NCBI GenBank assembly: GCA_903930345.1
Contig: CAIYYI010000435.1
Coordinates: 1 to 46,538, forward strand
Direction: 5' to 3'
DNA: 46,538 bases
Origin: an uncultured Verrucomicrobiota bacterium
GTDB lineage: Bacteria; Verrucomicrobiota; Verrucomicrobiia; Limisphaerales; CAIYYI01
Shown: piece by piece, positions 32,983 to 41,467 of the stretch
Layout: each line of letters starts with the position of its first letter
Position numbering within the stretch: position 1 is the first letter of the stretch
Position numbers and translations under genes: made by a program
Notes under the pieces: generated by a model
Told to the model about the DNA's origin: nothing
What the model saw: only the letters and a program-made list of their open reading frames with translations
The model's database searches: none

Positions 32983-33798
32983 ATGCGTTACATCGAACCG
33001 CACGCGCACATGGTCAGCCGGGTGACCGATGACTATGTGAGCATGGTCACCGCCGGTTGCCAGGCGGTGTGTGAACCGGCTTTCTGGGCGGGCTTCGACC
33101 GTGGCTCAGCGGACGGTTTTCATGACTATTTCCGCCAGCTCACCGAACATGAGCCCCGGCGGGCGGCCCGGTTCGGCCTCGCCCACTACAGTTGGCTGTG
33201 CATCAACCCCAAGGAATCCGAGGATGTGAAGCTGGCGGAGGAGGTGCTGGCCCTGATTCCCGAATTCCTGTCCCGGCCCAACGTGCTGGGGATTGGTGAA
33301 ATCGGGCTGAATAAGAATAGCCGCAATGAGCTGCGGGTTCTGGAAATGCACATTGACCTGGCCGCCCGCCATGACCAACTCATCCTCGTTCACACCCCCC
33401 ATCTGGAGGATAAGCTGAAGGGCACCCGGCTGACGCTGGATGCTTTGAAAAACCATCCGCGCATCAAGCCGGAACGGGTCATCATCGATCACGTTGAGGA
33501 GCACACGGTCGAAATGGTGCTGGAGGCCGGCTTTTGGGCCGGGATGACGCTGTATCCGGAAACCAAATGCAGCTTCAGCCGGGCGATTGACATCCTGGAA
33601 TGCCACGGACACGAGCGCCTGTGGCTGAACAGCGCCTGCGACTGGGGTGTCAGCCAACCGTTGGCGGTCGCCTATGCCGCCCAGGAAATGCGCGCGCGCG
33701 GTTTCACCCCGGCGGAGATCGACCAGGTGGTTTTTGGCAATCCGGTTGCCTTTTTGGGCCAATGCGGCAAATTCACCCCGCCCGCCAGTGATCGCTGA
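32983..33798 (+). CDS. eboB: TatD-family metal-dependent hydrolase, EboB-like
   Basis: This 271-residue amidohydrolase-fold TIM barrel has an N-terminal HxH metal motif (IEPHAHM), Glu in IGEIGLNK, HTPH, a further His in IDHVEEHT and a late Asp in NSACDWG. The deviations from classical TatD DNases (MVSRVTDDY after HxH, and CEPAFWAGF) match the EboB type found in ebo metabolite-traffic clusters, and an EboE-like gene lies downstream. In cyanobacteria and other bacteria, ebo genes are linked to moving a metabolite across the inner membrane; EboB's own substrate is unknown. A good Shine-Dalgarno (AGGAG) precedes the ATG. Confidence 0.85.
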   Translation: MRYIEPHAHMVSRVTDDYVSMVTAGCQAVCEPAFWAGFDRGSADGFHDYFRQLTEHEPRRAARFGLAHYSWLCINPKESEDVKLAEEVLALIPEFLSRPNVLGIGEIGLNKNSRNELRVLEMHIDLAARHDQLILVHTPHLEDKLKGTRLTLDALKNHPRIKPERVIIDHVEEHTVEMVLEAGFWAGMTLYPETKCSFSRAIDILECHGHERLWLNSACDWGVSQPLAVAYAAQEMRARGFTPAEIDQVVFGNPVAFLGQCGKFTPPASDR

Positions 33799-33831
33799 TC
33801 TTGGTTTGGCCCCCTGCGGAAGCGAAGAAGC

Positions 33832-34389
33832 ATGAAAACCAAAACGAAAATCATCGCCCTTAGCGGTGTGTCCCTGCTCGTCCTGGCGGGTCTGACAGTG
33901 GGTTCCGCGTGGTTGTTTGGCGAGGCCGCCTATTCCCAGATTTGTCCCGTTTGCGGGCGCACCCGCGACGTGCAGGAAAATCGTGTGCCCGGCACGATGC
34001 AGGCACTCCGGCATAAGGCCAAGATGCAGGACACCACCATGACCGAGGTTTTGGTGGCTTTCAACCTGGCCCAGGAAACCGGCCATCATTGGCTGCGAAT
34101 TCAAGGCCCTGTCCCGGGTGGCGACGGCCAGCCGTTCGTACCGGTGTATCACGACACCAACACGGCAGATTTCATCAACCTGGTTTTCCGCTACGGCGAT
34201 GCCAAGACGACCGAAAAGTGGCTCGCCCGCCTGCGTGATCCTCTGAGGACTGCGGCTGTCAGAAGGGCGGGGGAAGTCTGGAATGATGACCGGACCAATT
34301 TGTCCAAACGCGACCCTCTCAATGCTTGGCTCAAGGAATGGGGTGACGCGTTCTTCGACGTCCTTGAGGCACCCTCCGCCAATCCATGA
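33832..34389 (+). CDS. Membrane-anchored protein of unknown function with a CPVCG motif
   Basis: 185 residues: a basic N-terminus (MKTKTK), one hydrophobic helix (about 8-30), then on the outside a CPVCG knuckle (residues about 39-43) with only those two cysteines, a His-containing stretch (ETGHHW) and a charged C-terminal half that looks helical (KWLARLRDPLRTAAVRRAG, then NAWLKEWGDAFFDVL). I do not recognise the family. The predicted topology is a periplasm-facing anchored protein or one with an uncleaved signal. It lies between the EboB-like and EboE-like genes and its stop overlaps the EboE start (ATGA), so translation is probably coupled. A single CxxC without a second pair could bind metal only as a dimer or be a redox pair. 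Confidence 0.8.
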   Translation: MKTKTKIIALSGVSLLVLAGLTVGSAWLFGEAAYSQICPVCGRTRDVQENRVPGTMQALRHKAKMQDTTMTEVLVAFNLAQETGHHWLRIQGPVPGGDGQPFVPVYHDTNTADFINLVFRYGDAKTTEKWLARLRDPLRTAAVRRAGEVWNDDRTNLSKRDPLNAWLKEWGDAFFDVLEAPSANP

Positions 34390-35558
34390 AGATTGCCCAT
34401 GGCCAGCACCTCGCCTATTGCACGAACATCCATCGGGGCGAGGCTTGGGCAGACATCTTTGCGGCGCTCTGCCAGCACACCTTGGCGGTGAGGGATCGCG
34501 TGGCGGCCGGTCGGCCTTACGCCATCGGCTTGCGGCTCGGTTTTGCGGCGGCGCGTGAGCTGGCTTCCCCCCCGGTGCTCGCCGCCTTCCGCCAGTGGCT
34601 GGGGCGGGAGAACTGTTACGTTTTCACCGTGAATGGTTTTCCCTTCGGACCTTTTCATGGCACCCGTGTGAAAGAGCAGGTGTACCATCCGGATTGGACC
34701 CGGCCCGAGCGGTTGGAGTACACCCGGTTGCTGTTCGGCATCCTGCGCGAGATCACCCCGTCCCATCTGGCCGCCAGCGTCAGCACCGTGCCGGTTTCTT
34801 TCAAAGCTTGGATGGCCGATCCCGCTGCCGAAAAAACCGCCCGCAAAAACCTGTGGGACTGCGTGGATTTTCTATCGCAACTCGCCGAGGAAACCGGCCG
34901 GGATTTTCATCTGGGGCTGGAGCCGGAGCCAGGCTGCCACTTGGAGAACACGACCGAAGTGCTGGATTTCTTCGGGCGATTTGCGGCTGACCGGCCGGGT
35001 GATGACCGGTGGCACCAACGGCTGGGTATCAATTATGATTGTTGCCACCTGGCCATCCAGTATGAAACCGCGCCATCCGCCTTGGGGCGGTTGGCCGGGC
35101 AGGGCATCCGGATCAGCAAAATCCACCTCAGCAATGCCCTGCGGGTGCAGCCGACTCCGGAGGTGCGCCAAGAGTTGGCCGGTTTTTCAGACCCGGTCTA
35201 TCTCCATCAGGTGGTGGCGCGCACTGCCGCCGGGGATTTTCACCGTTTTCTGGATTTGCCGGAGTGCCTGGCCCGTCCGGTGGCTGCCGATGAAACCGAG
35301 TGGCGCATCCATTATCACATCCCCCTGCACGCCGAACCCCGGGAGGGGTGGCTCACCACTGCCGATCACGTGCGGGGTGTGTTGGATGTGTTGGGCGAAA
35401 ACCCAAGTCTGTGTCAGCATTTGGAAATGGAAACCTATACTTGGGAAGTCATGCCCTCCTCCCTCAAAACCCGCGCGGTGGTGGACCAATTGGCGGCGGA
35501 GTACCACTGGACCCTCCGGGAATTGGCCCGGCGCGGGCTGGATCAGGTTCCGGCCTGA
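34386..35558 (+). CDS. eboE: EboE-like TIM-barrel protein (metabolite traffic protein)
   Basis: This 390-residue xylose-isomerase-like TIM barrel has EboE landmarks: LAYCTNIHRGEAW near the N-terminus, VFTVNGFPFGPFHG, VKEQVYHPDW, then metal-site-like LGLEPEPGCHLE, NYDCCHLAIQYE, KIHLSNAL and EMETYTWEVMP. EboE is a recognised component of the eboABCDEF cluster, which in Nostoc is needed to export the scytonemin monomer; its reaction is unknown. Translationally coupled to the upstream CPVCG gene. The last 16 bp overlap the convergent enolase-superfamily gene. The UbiA-like EboC and the cyclase-like EboD are not in the window. Confidence 0.88.
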   Translation: MKIAHGQHLAYCTNIHRGEAWADIFAALCQHTLAVRDRVAAGRPYAIGLRLGFAAARELASPPVLAAFRQWLGRENCYVFTVNGFPFGPFHGTRVKEQVYHPDWTRPERLEYTRLLFGILREITPSHLAASVSTVPVSFKAWMADPAAEKTARKNLWDCVDFLSQLAEETGRDFHLGLEPEPGCHLENTTEVLDFFGRFAADRPGDDRWHQRLGINYDCCHLAIQYETAPSALGRLAGQGIRISKIHLSNALRVQPTPEVRQELAGFSDPVYLHQVVARTAAGDFHRFLDLPECLARPVAADETEWRIHYHIPLHAEPREGWLTTADHVRGVLDVLGENPSLCQHLEMETYTWEVMPSSLKTRAVVDQLAAEYHWTLRELARRGLDQVPA

Positions 35559-36943
35559 ACCACAGGCGGGGGCAGTTCCCGGGTGATTTCCTCCAGGCGA
35601 TAGCCGAAGCCGGGACCGCGCAGGGAGCTGAGGTCCAGTTCGCCGTGGCGGCGCTGGTAAAGCCCGGGATGCACCTTGGCCTCCGGTCGGGAGGCTTCCG
35701 GGTAAAATTGCATGCCATTGGTCTCCACCCCCATGATGGTGCCGACCTGGGCCGCCAGTTGCACATGCGGGATTTGCGCCAGCATGGGGTTGGTCAGATC
35801 CTGCACCATGAGGGTCATCCCGTGTTTCCGTGCCCAGCAGGCGGAAAGCAGCGCCCCGGTCTGGGTCTTGCAGGTCTTGAGGGCCACGCCGGTCCACCCC
35901 AGCTCCCGCCCCCGCCGCACCATGCGCCAATCATGGGCGCTTTCATCCAAAAACAGCGGTTTGCGCGCCGCCACGCTGTGGACATCGATCGGGTGTTCCA
36001 CCAGCTCGTAGGGGAATGGCTGTTCCACATAGAGAATCATTCCGTAAAGGCGCGGCTGCTCGTAGCGCAGTCGGTCCAGAATGGCGTTCACGTATTCGGG
36101 GTCGGTGACCGTGCAGTTGAAATCGGCCGTCAGCCATTCCACCCCGAGTTCCACCGCCAGGCCGCCCACCCGAATCATCCGGGTGTGATCCCAGTGGGCA
36201 TCATTGCCGCGCAATTTGATTTTCAGGCATTTGAGACCGTCCCGCTGAATCCAGTCGGATAGCAACACCGGATAGCCATCCTGCGGTTCCCGGCCGGTCA
36301 GTTCATCCGCCGCCACCGGGTCCAATCCCCCCACGAGGTGCCAGGCGCGGAGACGGGTTGCCCTGGTGGGGCGCAGGTAATCCGCCGGATATTGCCCGGC
36401 AAAACCGGACCCCGGATCGACCGGTTCCAGATAATGGCTCAAATCATGATTCAACCAGTCGCGGGTGTAGGTTTCGTAAACCGGCCGACGGGCCAGTTGT
36501 CCAAAAACATCGTGCAGGGCCAGGTCAAAGGCGGAGCAGGCCACCAAGGCTGCCAGCCACGGCAGGGGATGCTCCGGGTGGGCCAGATTCTCCTCCGCCA
36601 GCAAACCGGGCAGCACGTCTGCTTGGAAAGCGTGCCCGACCTCCAACGCATGGCCTGTCTCGGTGAAGCCGGCCCAGACCCGGGCCAGTTTCTCGGTGAA
36701 GGCTTTCAACCGCTGGTGGCGGTGTTCGTAGGGGGAGGCGGACGGCCAGACCCATTGCACACTCAGCGGCGTTTCCCCCCAGCCCTCGGCGATGTCCCCG
36801 CGCCGGTTCTGCGCCTGGATGCGCACCCGTGCGCAGGTCACGTGGGTCAGTGTTTCAGTGCCAAATTTCAGCGGCACCCGCGTGGCAATGGGCAGCCAGT
36901 GCAGGGCCACTTGGCGGACGAGCAGGTCAGAGGGTAGGCTCAT
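35543..36943 (-). CDS. Enolase-superfamily enzyme (mandelate racemase/muconate lactonising type)
   Basis: About 466 residues. The C-terminal barrel has a KxK-type motif (LKIKLRG), metal ligands in the order Asp (TADFN), Glu (VEQPFP) and Asp/Glu (LFLDES), and a late Lys (ALKTCKTQ). The N-terminal capping domain includes the conserved GWGE. The family abstracts the alpha proton of carboxylates (dehydratases, racemases, epimerases); the substrate is not predictable here. The ATG at 36943 was chosen; a TTG at 36967 would add eight residues and would lie inside an operator-like palindrome. No Shine-Dalgarno is apparent. It is convergent with the EboE-like gene. Confidence 0.9.
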   Translation of the reverse strand: MSLPSDLLVRQVALHWLPIATRVPLKFGTETLTHVTCARVRIQAQNRRGDIAEGWGETPLSVQWVWPSASPYEHRHQRLKAFTEKLARVWAGFTETGHALEVGHAFQADVLPGLLAEENLAHPEHPLPWLAALVACSAFDLALHDVFGQLARRPVYETYTRDWLNHDLSHYLEPVDPGSGFAGQYPADYLRPTRATRLRAWHLVGGLDPVAADELTGREPQDGYPVLLSDWIQRDGLKCLKIKLRGNDAHWDHTRMIRVGGLAVELGVEWLTADFNCTVTDPEYVNAILDRLRYEQPRLYGMILYVEQPFPYELVEHPIDVHSVAARKPLFLDESAHDWRMVRRGRELGWTGVALKTCKTQTGALLSACWARKHGMTLMVQDLTNPMLAQIPHVQLAAQVGTIMGVETNGMQFYPEASRPEAKVHPGLYQRRHGELDLSSLRGPGFGYRLEEITRELPPPVVQAGT

Positions 36944-36954
36944 GGTGTTTCGAA

Positions 36955-36970
36955 GCGTTGAAATCAACGC
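36955..36970. promoter_or_regulatory. Operator-like palindrome between the enolase-superfamily gene and rpoN
   Basis: GCGTTGA-AA-TCAACGC is a perfect 7-bp dyad with a 2-base centre, 12 bp upstream of the enolase-superfamily start codon. A 2-base loop is too tight for a good RNA hairpin, so a dimeric regulator binding site is the better reading. No regulator gene is adjacent. Confidence 0.4.
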
Positions 36971-37093
36971 AGTGTTAGCGGGTGGACCCGGACGAAGTCC
37001 AGCTCAAAGAAGGGCTGGCCGACGATTCTTTTTAGCAGCATGCATGCCAAGTTCTGCTTGAGCCTCGAACCGCCGCACACTATCATAGGGGCA

Positions 37094-38587
37094 ATGGCGC
37101 AAGGCATATATTTGTCGCAGAAGATGTCGCTGGCCCAGGTGCTGGCGCCGCAGATGCAGCAGTCATTGGCACTGCTGCAAGCGCCTGCCTTGGAGCTGAA
37201 GGCCTTGATCGAGCAGGAGCTCCAACAAAACCCGATCCTAGAGGAGATCGCCAGTCAGGACGCCGAGCAGGCGGACAAAGGCCCCAGCGATGAGGAGCGG
37301 GCACTGGATCCGGCCGAGCCACCGGCGGATTTGAAATTTGATCCGGCCACGGAAAAATCAGATCGGGAGCCGGTGGATGATTTTCAGGCCGAGTTCAACC
37401 GCCTGGTGCAGATGGATCAGGAATGGCGGGACCATTTCAGCCAGACGAACATCCCTTTGCGAGGATCCGAGGAGGAAGAGGAAAAGCGGAGTTACCTGCT
37501 TAATTCCATTGAGGTGGGCACCTCTCTGCAGGAACACTTGATCGAGCAGGTGGGGTTGTCGGAAATCACCCCCGAGCAGCGTCCCATAGCGGAGATGATC
37601 ATCGGCAACATTGATGATTACGGCTACCTGAAGGCCTCGCTGGATGAACTGTCCTTTTCCACCAACATCCAGCTCGATAAAATCGCCGAGGTACTCACGG
37701 TGATCCAAACTTTCCACCCGCCCGGGGTGGGGGCACGCGATTTGCGCGAGTGTCTCATGCTCCAATTGGATCGAGTAGGGCGCAAGGAAAGCCTGGAATA
37801 CCGCATCCTGAATGAGTTCATGGAGCAGTTGGGCAAACGCAAGTTTCCGGATATCGCCCGCCACCTCGACCTGGGGGTCACGGAGGTGCAGGAGGCGGCG
37901 GAGCGCATCAGCCACCTGGAGCCCCGGCCCGGTCGGGCGTTCCTGCCGGACAACAGTTTGCAGTATATCGTGCCGGAGGTGTTTGTGCAGAAAGTGGGGG
38001 ATGAATACACCATCACCACCAACCACGACCATGTCCCCCATCTGCGCATCAGCAACACGTACAAAGACCTGATGTCGCGGTCGGATATTTCCAACGAGGA
38101 CCGCGATTACATCCGCAACAAAATCAACGCGGGCAAGTTTTTCATCAAAAGCATCCACCACCGGCAGCAGACCATCATCAGCATCGCGCGCGAGATCGTC
38201 AACCGGCAGCGGGATTTCATGGAAAAAGGGGTGGCTTTCCTCAAGCCGTTGACCATGGTGCAGGTGGCCGAGGCGGTGGGGGTTCACGAGACCACTGTCA
38301 GCCGCACGGTTTCCGCCAAGTACATGGACACTCCGCAGGGGGTGTTTGAGATGCGCTACTTTTTCACCTCGGGCATCCAGACCAGTTCCGGCGAGGGGGT
38401 TTCCAACAAGACGGTGAAGGATAAAATCGCGGAAATCTTCGGTACCGAGGACACCCGCAAACCGCTCTCCGATGATCAGGTGGTCTCCATGCTGAAGGAG
38501 CAGGGGATCATGATCGCCCGCCGCACGGTGGCCAAATACCGCGCGGAGTTGAACATCCTGCCCTCGAACCTGCGCCGGGTTTACTGA
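37094..38587 (+). CDS. rpoN: RNA polymerase sigma-54 factor
   Basis: This 497-residue protein has the three RpoN regions: an N-terminal Gln/Leu-rich activator region (SQKMSLAQVLAPQMQQSLALLQ), an acidic linker (about 65-130), the core-binding domain, then the DNA-binding domain with an HTH (VAEAVGVHETTVSRTVSAKY) and the RpoN box ARRTVAKYR near the C-terminus. It directs transcription from -24/-12 promoters with AAA+ activators. The ATG at 37094, preceded by AGGGG, is preferred to an upstream start at 37040 because the family starts with a short 'SQKM' lead. It overlaps the convergent MFS gene by 7 bp. Its normal length suggests it is functional. Confidence 0.97.
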   Translation: MAQGIYLSQKMSLAQVLAPQMQQSLALLQAPALELKALIEQELQQNPILEEIASQDAEQADKGPSDEERALDPAEPPADLKFDPATEKSDREPVDDFQAEFNRLVQMDQEWRDHFSQTNIPLRGSEEEEEKRSYLLNSIEVGTSLQEHLIEQVGLSEITPEQRPIAEMIIGNIDDYGYLKASLDELSFSTNIQLDKIAEVLTVIQTFHPPGVGARDLRECLMLQLDRVGRKESLEYRILNEFMEQLGKRKFPDIARHLDLGVTEVQEAAERISHLEPRPGRAFLPDNSLQYIVPEVFVQKVGDEYTITTNHDHVPHLRISNTYKDLMSRSDISNEDRDYIRNKINAGKFFIKSIHHRQQTIISIAREIVNRQRDFMEKGVAFLKPLTMVQVAEAVGVHETTVSRTVSAKYMDTPQGVFEMRYFFTSGIQTSSGEGVSNKTVKDKIAEIFGTEDTRKPLSDDQVVSMLKEQGIMIARRTVAKYRAELNILPSNLRRVY

Positions 38588-39795
38588 GGTGCCGCACCGG
38601 TGTGACCGGAGGTTTCCCCCCGGTTTGCCCGCACCAGCCAGCACCAGGCCAGCACCCCGGCCGCCAGGGAAATTCCCGCCATCAGGAAAAAGGTCAGATG
38701 ATCATGCAGGGCGTACGCGGCGGTGGCGATGGGAGGCCCCACGCAGCGCGCCAGGGTGCCCGCGCTTTGCGCCACCCCCTGCGTCGCCCCTTGCTCGTGC
38801 TCCGGCGCATGCAGGGAGATTTGCCCCATCGTTGGGGTGCGGTTGACGTTGGAGGCCGCCGAGAACAGGGCCAGCACCAACAGCAATCCGGTCATTGTGG
38901 CCACCAGCGGCATCAGAAACAGGCTGGCGGCCGTCGCCACCAGACTGAAGGCGATCAATTTGTGGTCACCCAGCCGTTTGATGAGCATCCGGATCAGGCC
39001 ACCTTGGGTAATGGCCGCCACCACTCCGCAGAATGTGAACAGGTACCCCATGTTTTTCTCGTCGTAGTGGAAATGGGCGGCCAGCACCAGCGGCAGCACG
39101 GTTTCAAAGGCCGTGAAACAGAGGGTGGCCAGCGTGTACAGCGCGATCAGTTTGCCGAGCATCGGATGGCTGAGCGTGTGGCTCCATTGCCGCAGACGGG
39201 GACGCACCTCGGCGTGTTGCCCTCCCGGTTTCCGGCTTTCGACGAGGATCACCCAAGTCAGCAGAAAGTTGACCGTACACAGGCCGCAGGCGATCCACCC
39301 GGGGCCGGTCAGCCCCAGTTTGGATGCGCTAAACGCCCCGATGGCGGGTCCGAAAATGAAACCAAGCCCAAAAGACAACCCAATGATGCTCATGCTTTTG
39401 GATCGCTTTTCCGGCGGGGTGATGTCCGCGATGTAGGCGGAGGCCACGGAGATGTTGGCTCCGCAGATGCCGGCAAAAACACGCGAGGCTAGCAGCAGGA
39501 GCAGTCCGGAGGTGCCCCCTTGCCAGGCGGCCAGCGCAAACAGCCCGTAGGCCACCGCTGAACCGCCGTTGCTCAGCAACAGCACTGGACGCCGCCCGAT
39601 CCGGTCGGACAGCCGCCCCCAAACCGGGGCAAACAGGAACTGCATCAGCGAAAACGAGCCGATGATCAACCCGATCACCACCCCGGCACCCCCAAACCGC
39701 TCAATGTAGCGTGGCATGAGGGGGAGGACGATTCCAAACCCCACCAAATCAATGAATACGGTCAAAAAAATGACCACTAACGATGGTTTGCGCAT
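38581..39795 (-). CDS. MFS transporter, TCR/Tet family
   Basis: About 404 residues with 12 predicted membrane helices and the MFS loop 2-3 motif GRLSDRIGRRPVLLL plus a second-half counterpart. The N-terminus (FIDLVGFGIVLPLMPRYIERFG) is typical of TCR/Tet-like drug:proton antiporters. The substrate is unknown. The ATG at 39795 is used because the helix starts just after it and AGGA lies about nine bases upstream; an upstream start at 39855 is less likely. Divergent from the aldolase gene, convergent with rpoN. Confidence 0.92.
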   Translation of the reverse strand: MRKPSLVVIFLTVFIDLVGFGIVLPLMPRYIERFGGAGVVIGLIIGSFSLMQFLFAPVWGRLSDRIGRRPVLLLSNGGSAVAYGLFALAAWQGGTSGLLLLLASRVFAGICGANISVASAYIADITPPEKRSKSMSIIGLSFGLGFIFGPAIGAFSASKLGLTGPGWIACGLCTVNFLLTWVILVESRKPGGQHAEVRPRLRQWSHTLSHPMLGKLIALYTLATLCFTAFETVLPLVLAAHFHYDEKNMGYLFTFCGVVAAITQGGLIRMLIKRLGDHKLIAFSLVATAASLFLMPLVATMTGLLLVLALFSAASNVNRTPTMGQISLHAPEHEQGATQGVAQSAGTLARCVGPPIATAAYALHDHLTFFLMAGISLAAGVLAWCWLVRANRGETSGHTGAAPQ

Positions 39796-39868
39796 TAAAG
39801 AGAGTCCTAAACCAAGGACAAATGGACGGCTTGCAAGGGATTGCCTGAAATTCAATCATTCCGCCGAT

Positions 39869-39888
39869 CCGGTGACCACCACCGGTCA
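39869..39888. repeat. Nested inverted repeats in the MFS-aldolase divergent region
   Basis: Two overlapping dyads are visible: CCGGTG-ACCAC-CACCGG at 39869-39885 and TGACC-ACCACC-GGTCA at 39873-39888. They lie about 75 bp upstream of the MFS gene's start and 195 bp upstream of the aldolase gene. They could be an operator or an RNA hairpin. No regulator is nearby, and chance is possible. Confidence 0.3.
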
Positions 39889-39983
39889 GGTGCATGCAGC
39901 CCGGCGTGAATGTAACCTGCCTATTCATTGGTGCAAGTGGCAATATGGGTGGCTTTGGCGTGCTGGGGGGCTTCCATTAATAA

Positions 39984-40011
39984 TTGACGTTTATACATAA
40001 CATCACATACT
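39984..40011 (+). promoter_or_regulatory. Possible sigma-70-type promoter of the aldolase gene
   Basis: TTGACG at 39984-39989 and CATACT at 40006-40011 are separated by 16 bp in an AT-rich patch within otherwise GC-rich DNA, about 72 bp upstream of the ATG. The -35 is good; the -10 matches four of six consensus bases. Confidence 0.45.
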
Positions 40012-40082
40012 GCGTTTAACACCGCTGGATGGTCTTGTAACACTTGGCGGCCTTGATTACGCAAACAACCAACAACCATTTT

Positions 40083-41048
40083 ATGTTTAAACCGGAAATT
40101 CGGGTGCTGGACTGCTCCATCCGCGATGGCGGGCTCATCAACCAATGGCAGTTCTCCGACGAATTCGTGCGGGCCAATTACCAGGCTGATTGTGCTGCGG
40201 GTGTGGATTACATGGAGATCGGCTACAAAGCCTCCAAAAGCCAGTTTGATCCCGAAAAGTTCGGCAAATGGCGGTTTTGCGCCGATGACGATATCCGCCG
40301 GGTGGTGGACGGCATTGAACCCGTCACCAAGCTGGCCTGCATGGTGGACATCGGACGCGTCGAGGAAAAGGACATCGTTCCCGTGGACCAATCCCCCTTC
40401 GATATGATCCGGGTCGCCTGCTACATGCGCGAGGTGGACAAGGCCATTGCCCTGGCCAACATGATCATGGACAAGGGATACGAGACCACGATCAACATCA
40501 TGGCGGTCTCCACCAACATTGAGCGGGAGATTGATGAGGCCCTGAATGATTTGAGCAAGACCAAGATCCCGTCCGTCTATGTCGTCGATTCCTACGGGGC
40601 GATGTCCAGCGAGGACGTCACCTTCCTCGTCAACAAATACCGGGTGGCGCTGCCGGACAAAATGATCGGTATCCACACCCACAACAACCGGCAGTTGGCC
40701 TTCAGCAACACGATCCAGGCCATCATCAACGGGGCCACCATGCTGGACGCCTCGGTCTATGGCATCGGCCGCGGCCCGGGCAACTGCTGCCTGGAGCTGC
40801 TGCTGACCTTTCTGCAGAACCCCAAATACCACCTGCGGCCCGTGTTGGAGTTGATCCAGTCCCATTACCTGCCGCTGCGGGAAAAGATCGAGTGGGGTTA
40901 CATCATCCCTTACATGATCACCGGCATGCTCAACGAGCATCCCCGGGTGGCGATCGCCTTCCGGGATTCGCCCGAGCGGGACAACTTCGTGAAATTCTAC
41001 GACATGCTGACGACGCCCGAGCCCGATGTGACCGCTGGGCGCAAGTGA
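40083..41048 (+). CDS. DRE-TIM metallolyase / aldolase-family protein
   Basis: About 321 residues. It has the HMGL-like TIM barrel signature LDCSIRDGG (usually LDCTLRDGG) with the DRE-TIM active-site Arg-Asp, the metal pair HTHNN in GIHTHNNRQLAF, and VYGIGRGPGNCCLE. The nearest characterised relatives are 4-hydroxy-2-oxovalerate aldolases and HMG-CoA lyases. There is no acetaldehyde dehydrogenase partner nearby, so aromatic meta-cleavage is not supported. The substrate is unknown. The ATG at 40083 is preferred to a TTG at 40044, which sits in the leader. Followed by a 419-bp gap. Confidence 0.88.
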   Translation: MFKPEIRVLDCSIRDGGLINQWQFSDEFVRANYQADCAAGVDYMEIGYKASKSQFDPEKFGKWRFCADDDIRRVVDGIEPVTKLACMVDIGRVEEKDIVPVDQSPFDMIRVACYMREVDKAIALANMIMDKGYETTINIMAVSTNIEREIDEALNDLSKTKIPSVYVVDSYGAMSSEDVTFLVNKYRVALPDKMIGIHTHNNRQLAFSNTIQAIINGATMLDASVYGIGRGPGNCCLELLLTFLQNPKYHLRPVLELIQSHYLPLREKIEWGYIIPYMITGMLNEHPRVAIAFRDSPERDNFVKFYDMLTTPEPDVTAGRK

Positions 41049-41467
41049 CGGAGCAAGCGGTGGCCGGAAGTGAATGGGGATGGCCCGCAGCGCAACCACG
41101 TGCTGCGGACCATCCCTTGGCGTCAATCCGGGCCGGTCGGAATAGTGGAAAGCCGGACCCAAGGGCACCCTGCAGCCTGGGACGGTTCACCGTGTGCAAC
41201 TTCCGGAGCGGTCACGGCTGGGAGCAGATTTTGACGCACTGATAAGGGAGCTGAAAACGCCGGAAGAAAGGCGGATCTATCCGGCCTCCGTCCGAGAATA
41301 TTGCCTGCCTGATCAAAATACGATTCGTGGGCGAGGTATAAAAATTGACTTTTCACCATCCCGGCAACAGCATGGAGTAGCTCGTTTAGGCCGAAAGCAA
41401 TGCGCTTCAACCGGATTGCGACGATGACGGCCAACAGGCAAACCAATAGCAGTCGGTTTGGTCAGCT
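41049..41467. other. 419-bp intergenic region without a supportable gene
   Basis: No start-stop pair with coding character and a ribosome site was found on either strand. A TATAAA at 41337-41342 could be a -10 box for the histidine kinase gene, but no -35 is recognisable 16-18 bp upstream. No terminator-like hairpin follows the aldolase stop. Confidence 0.5.

Noticed and set aside
36944-37093. Sigma-54 (-24/-12) promoter near rpoN and in the other divergent regions
   Set aside because: No TGGCAC-N5-TTGC-like pair with proper GG-N10-GC spacing was found by eye.
40083-41048. Possible H-NS-like nucleoid protein naming for the aldolase-family gene
   Set aside because: As I recall, relatives sometimes carry that name in databases, but the DRE-TIM motifs (LDCSIRDGG, HTHNN) show an enzyme fold, not H-NS.
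41123-41446. Open frame of 107 codons on the minus strand in the 419-bp gap
   Set aside because: No ribosome site, no domain and unconvincing composition; a plus-strand frame at 41194-41427 overlaps it and is equally unsupported.
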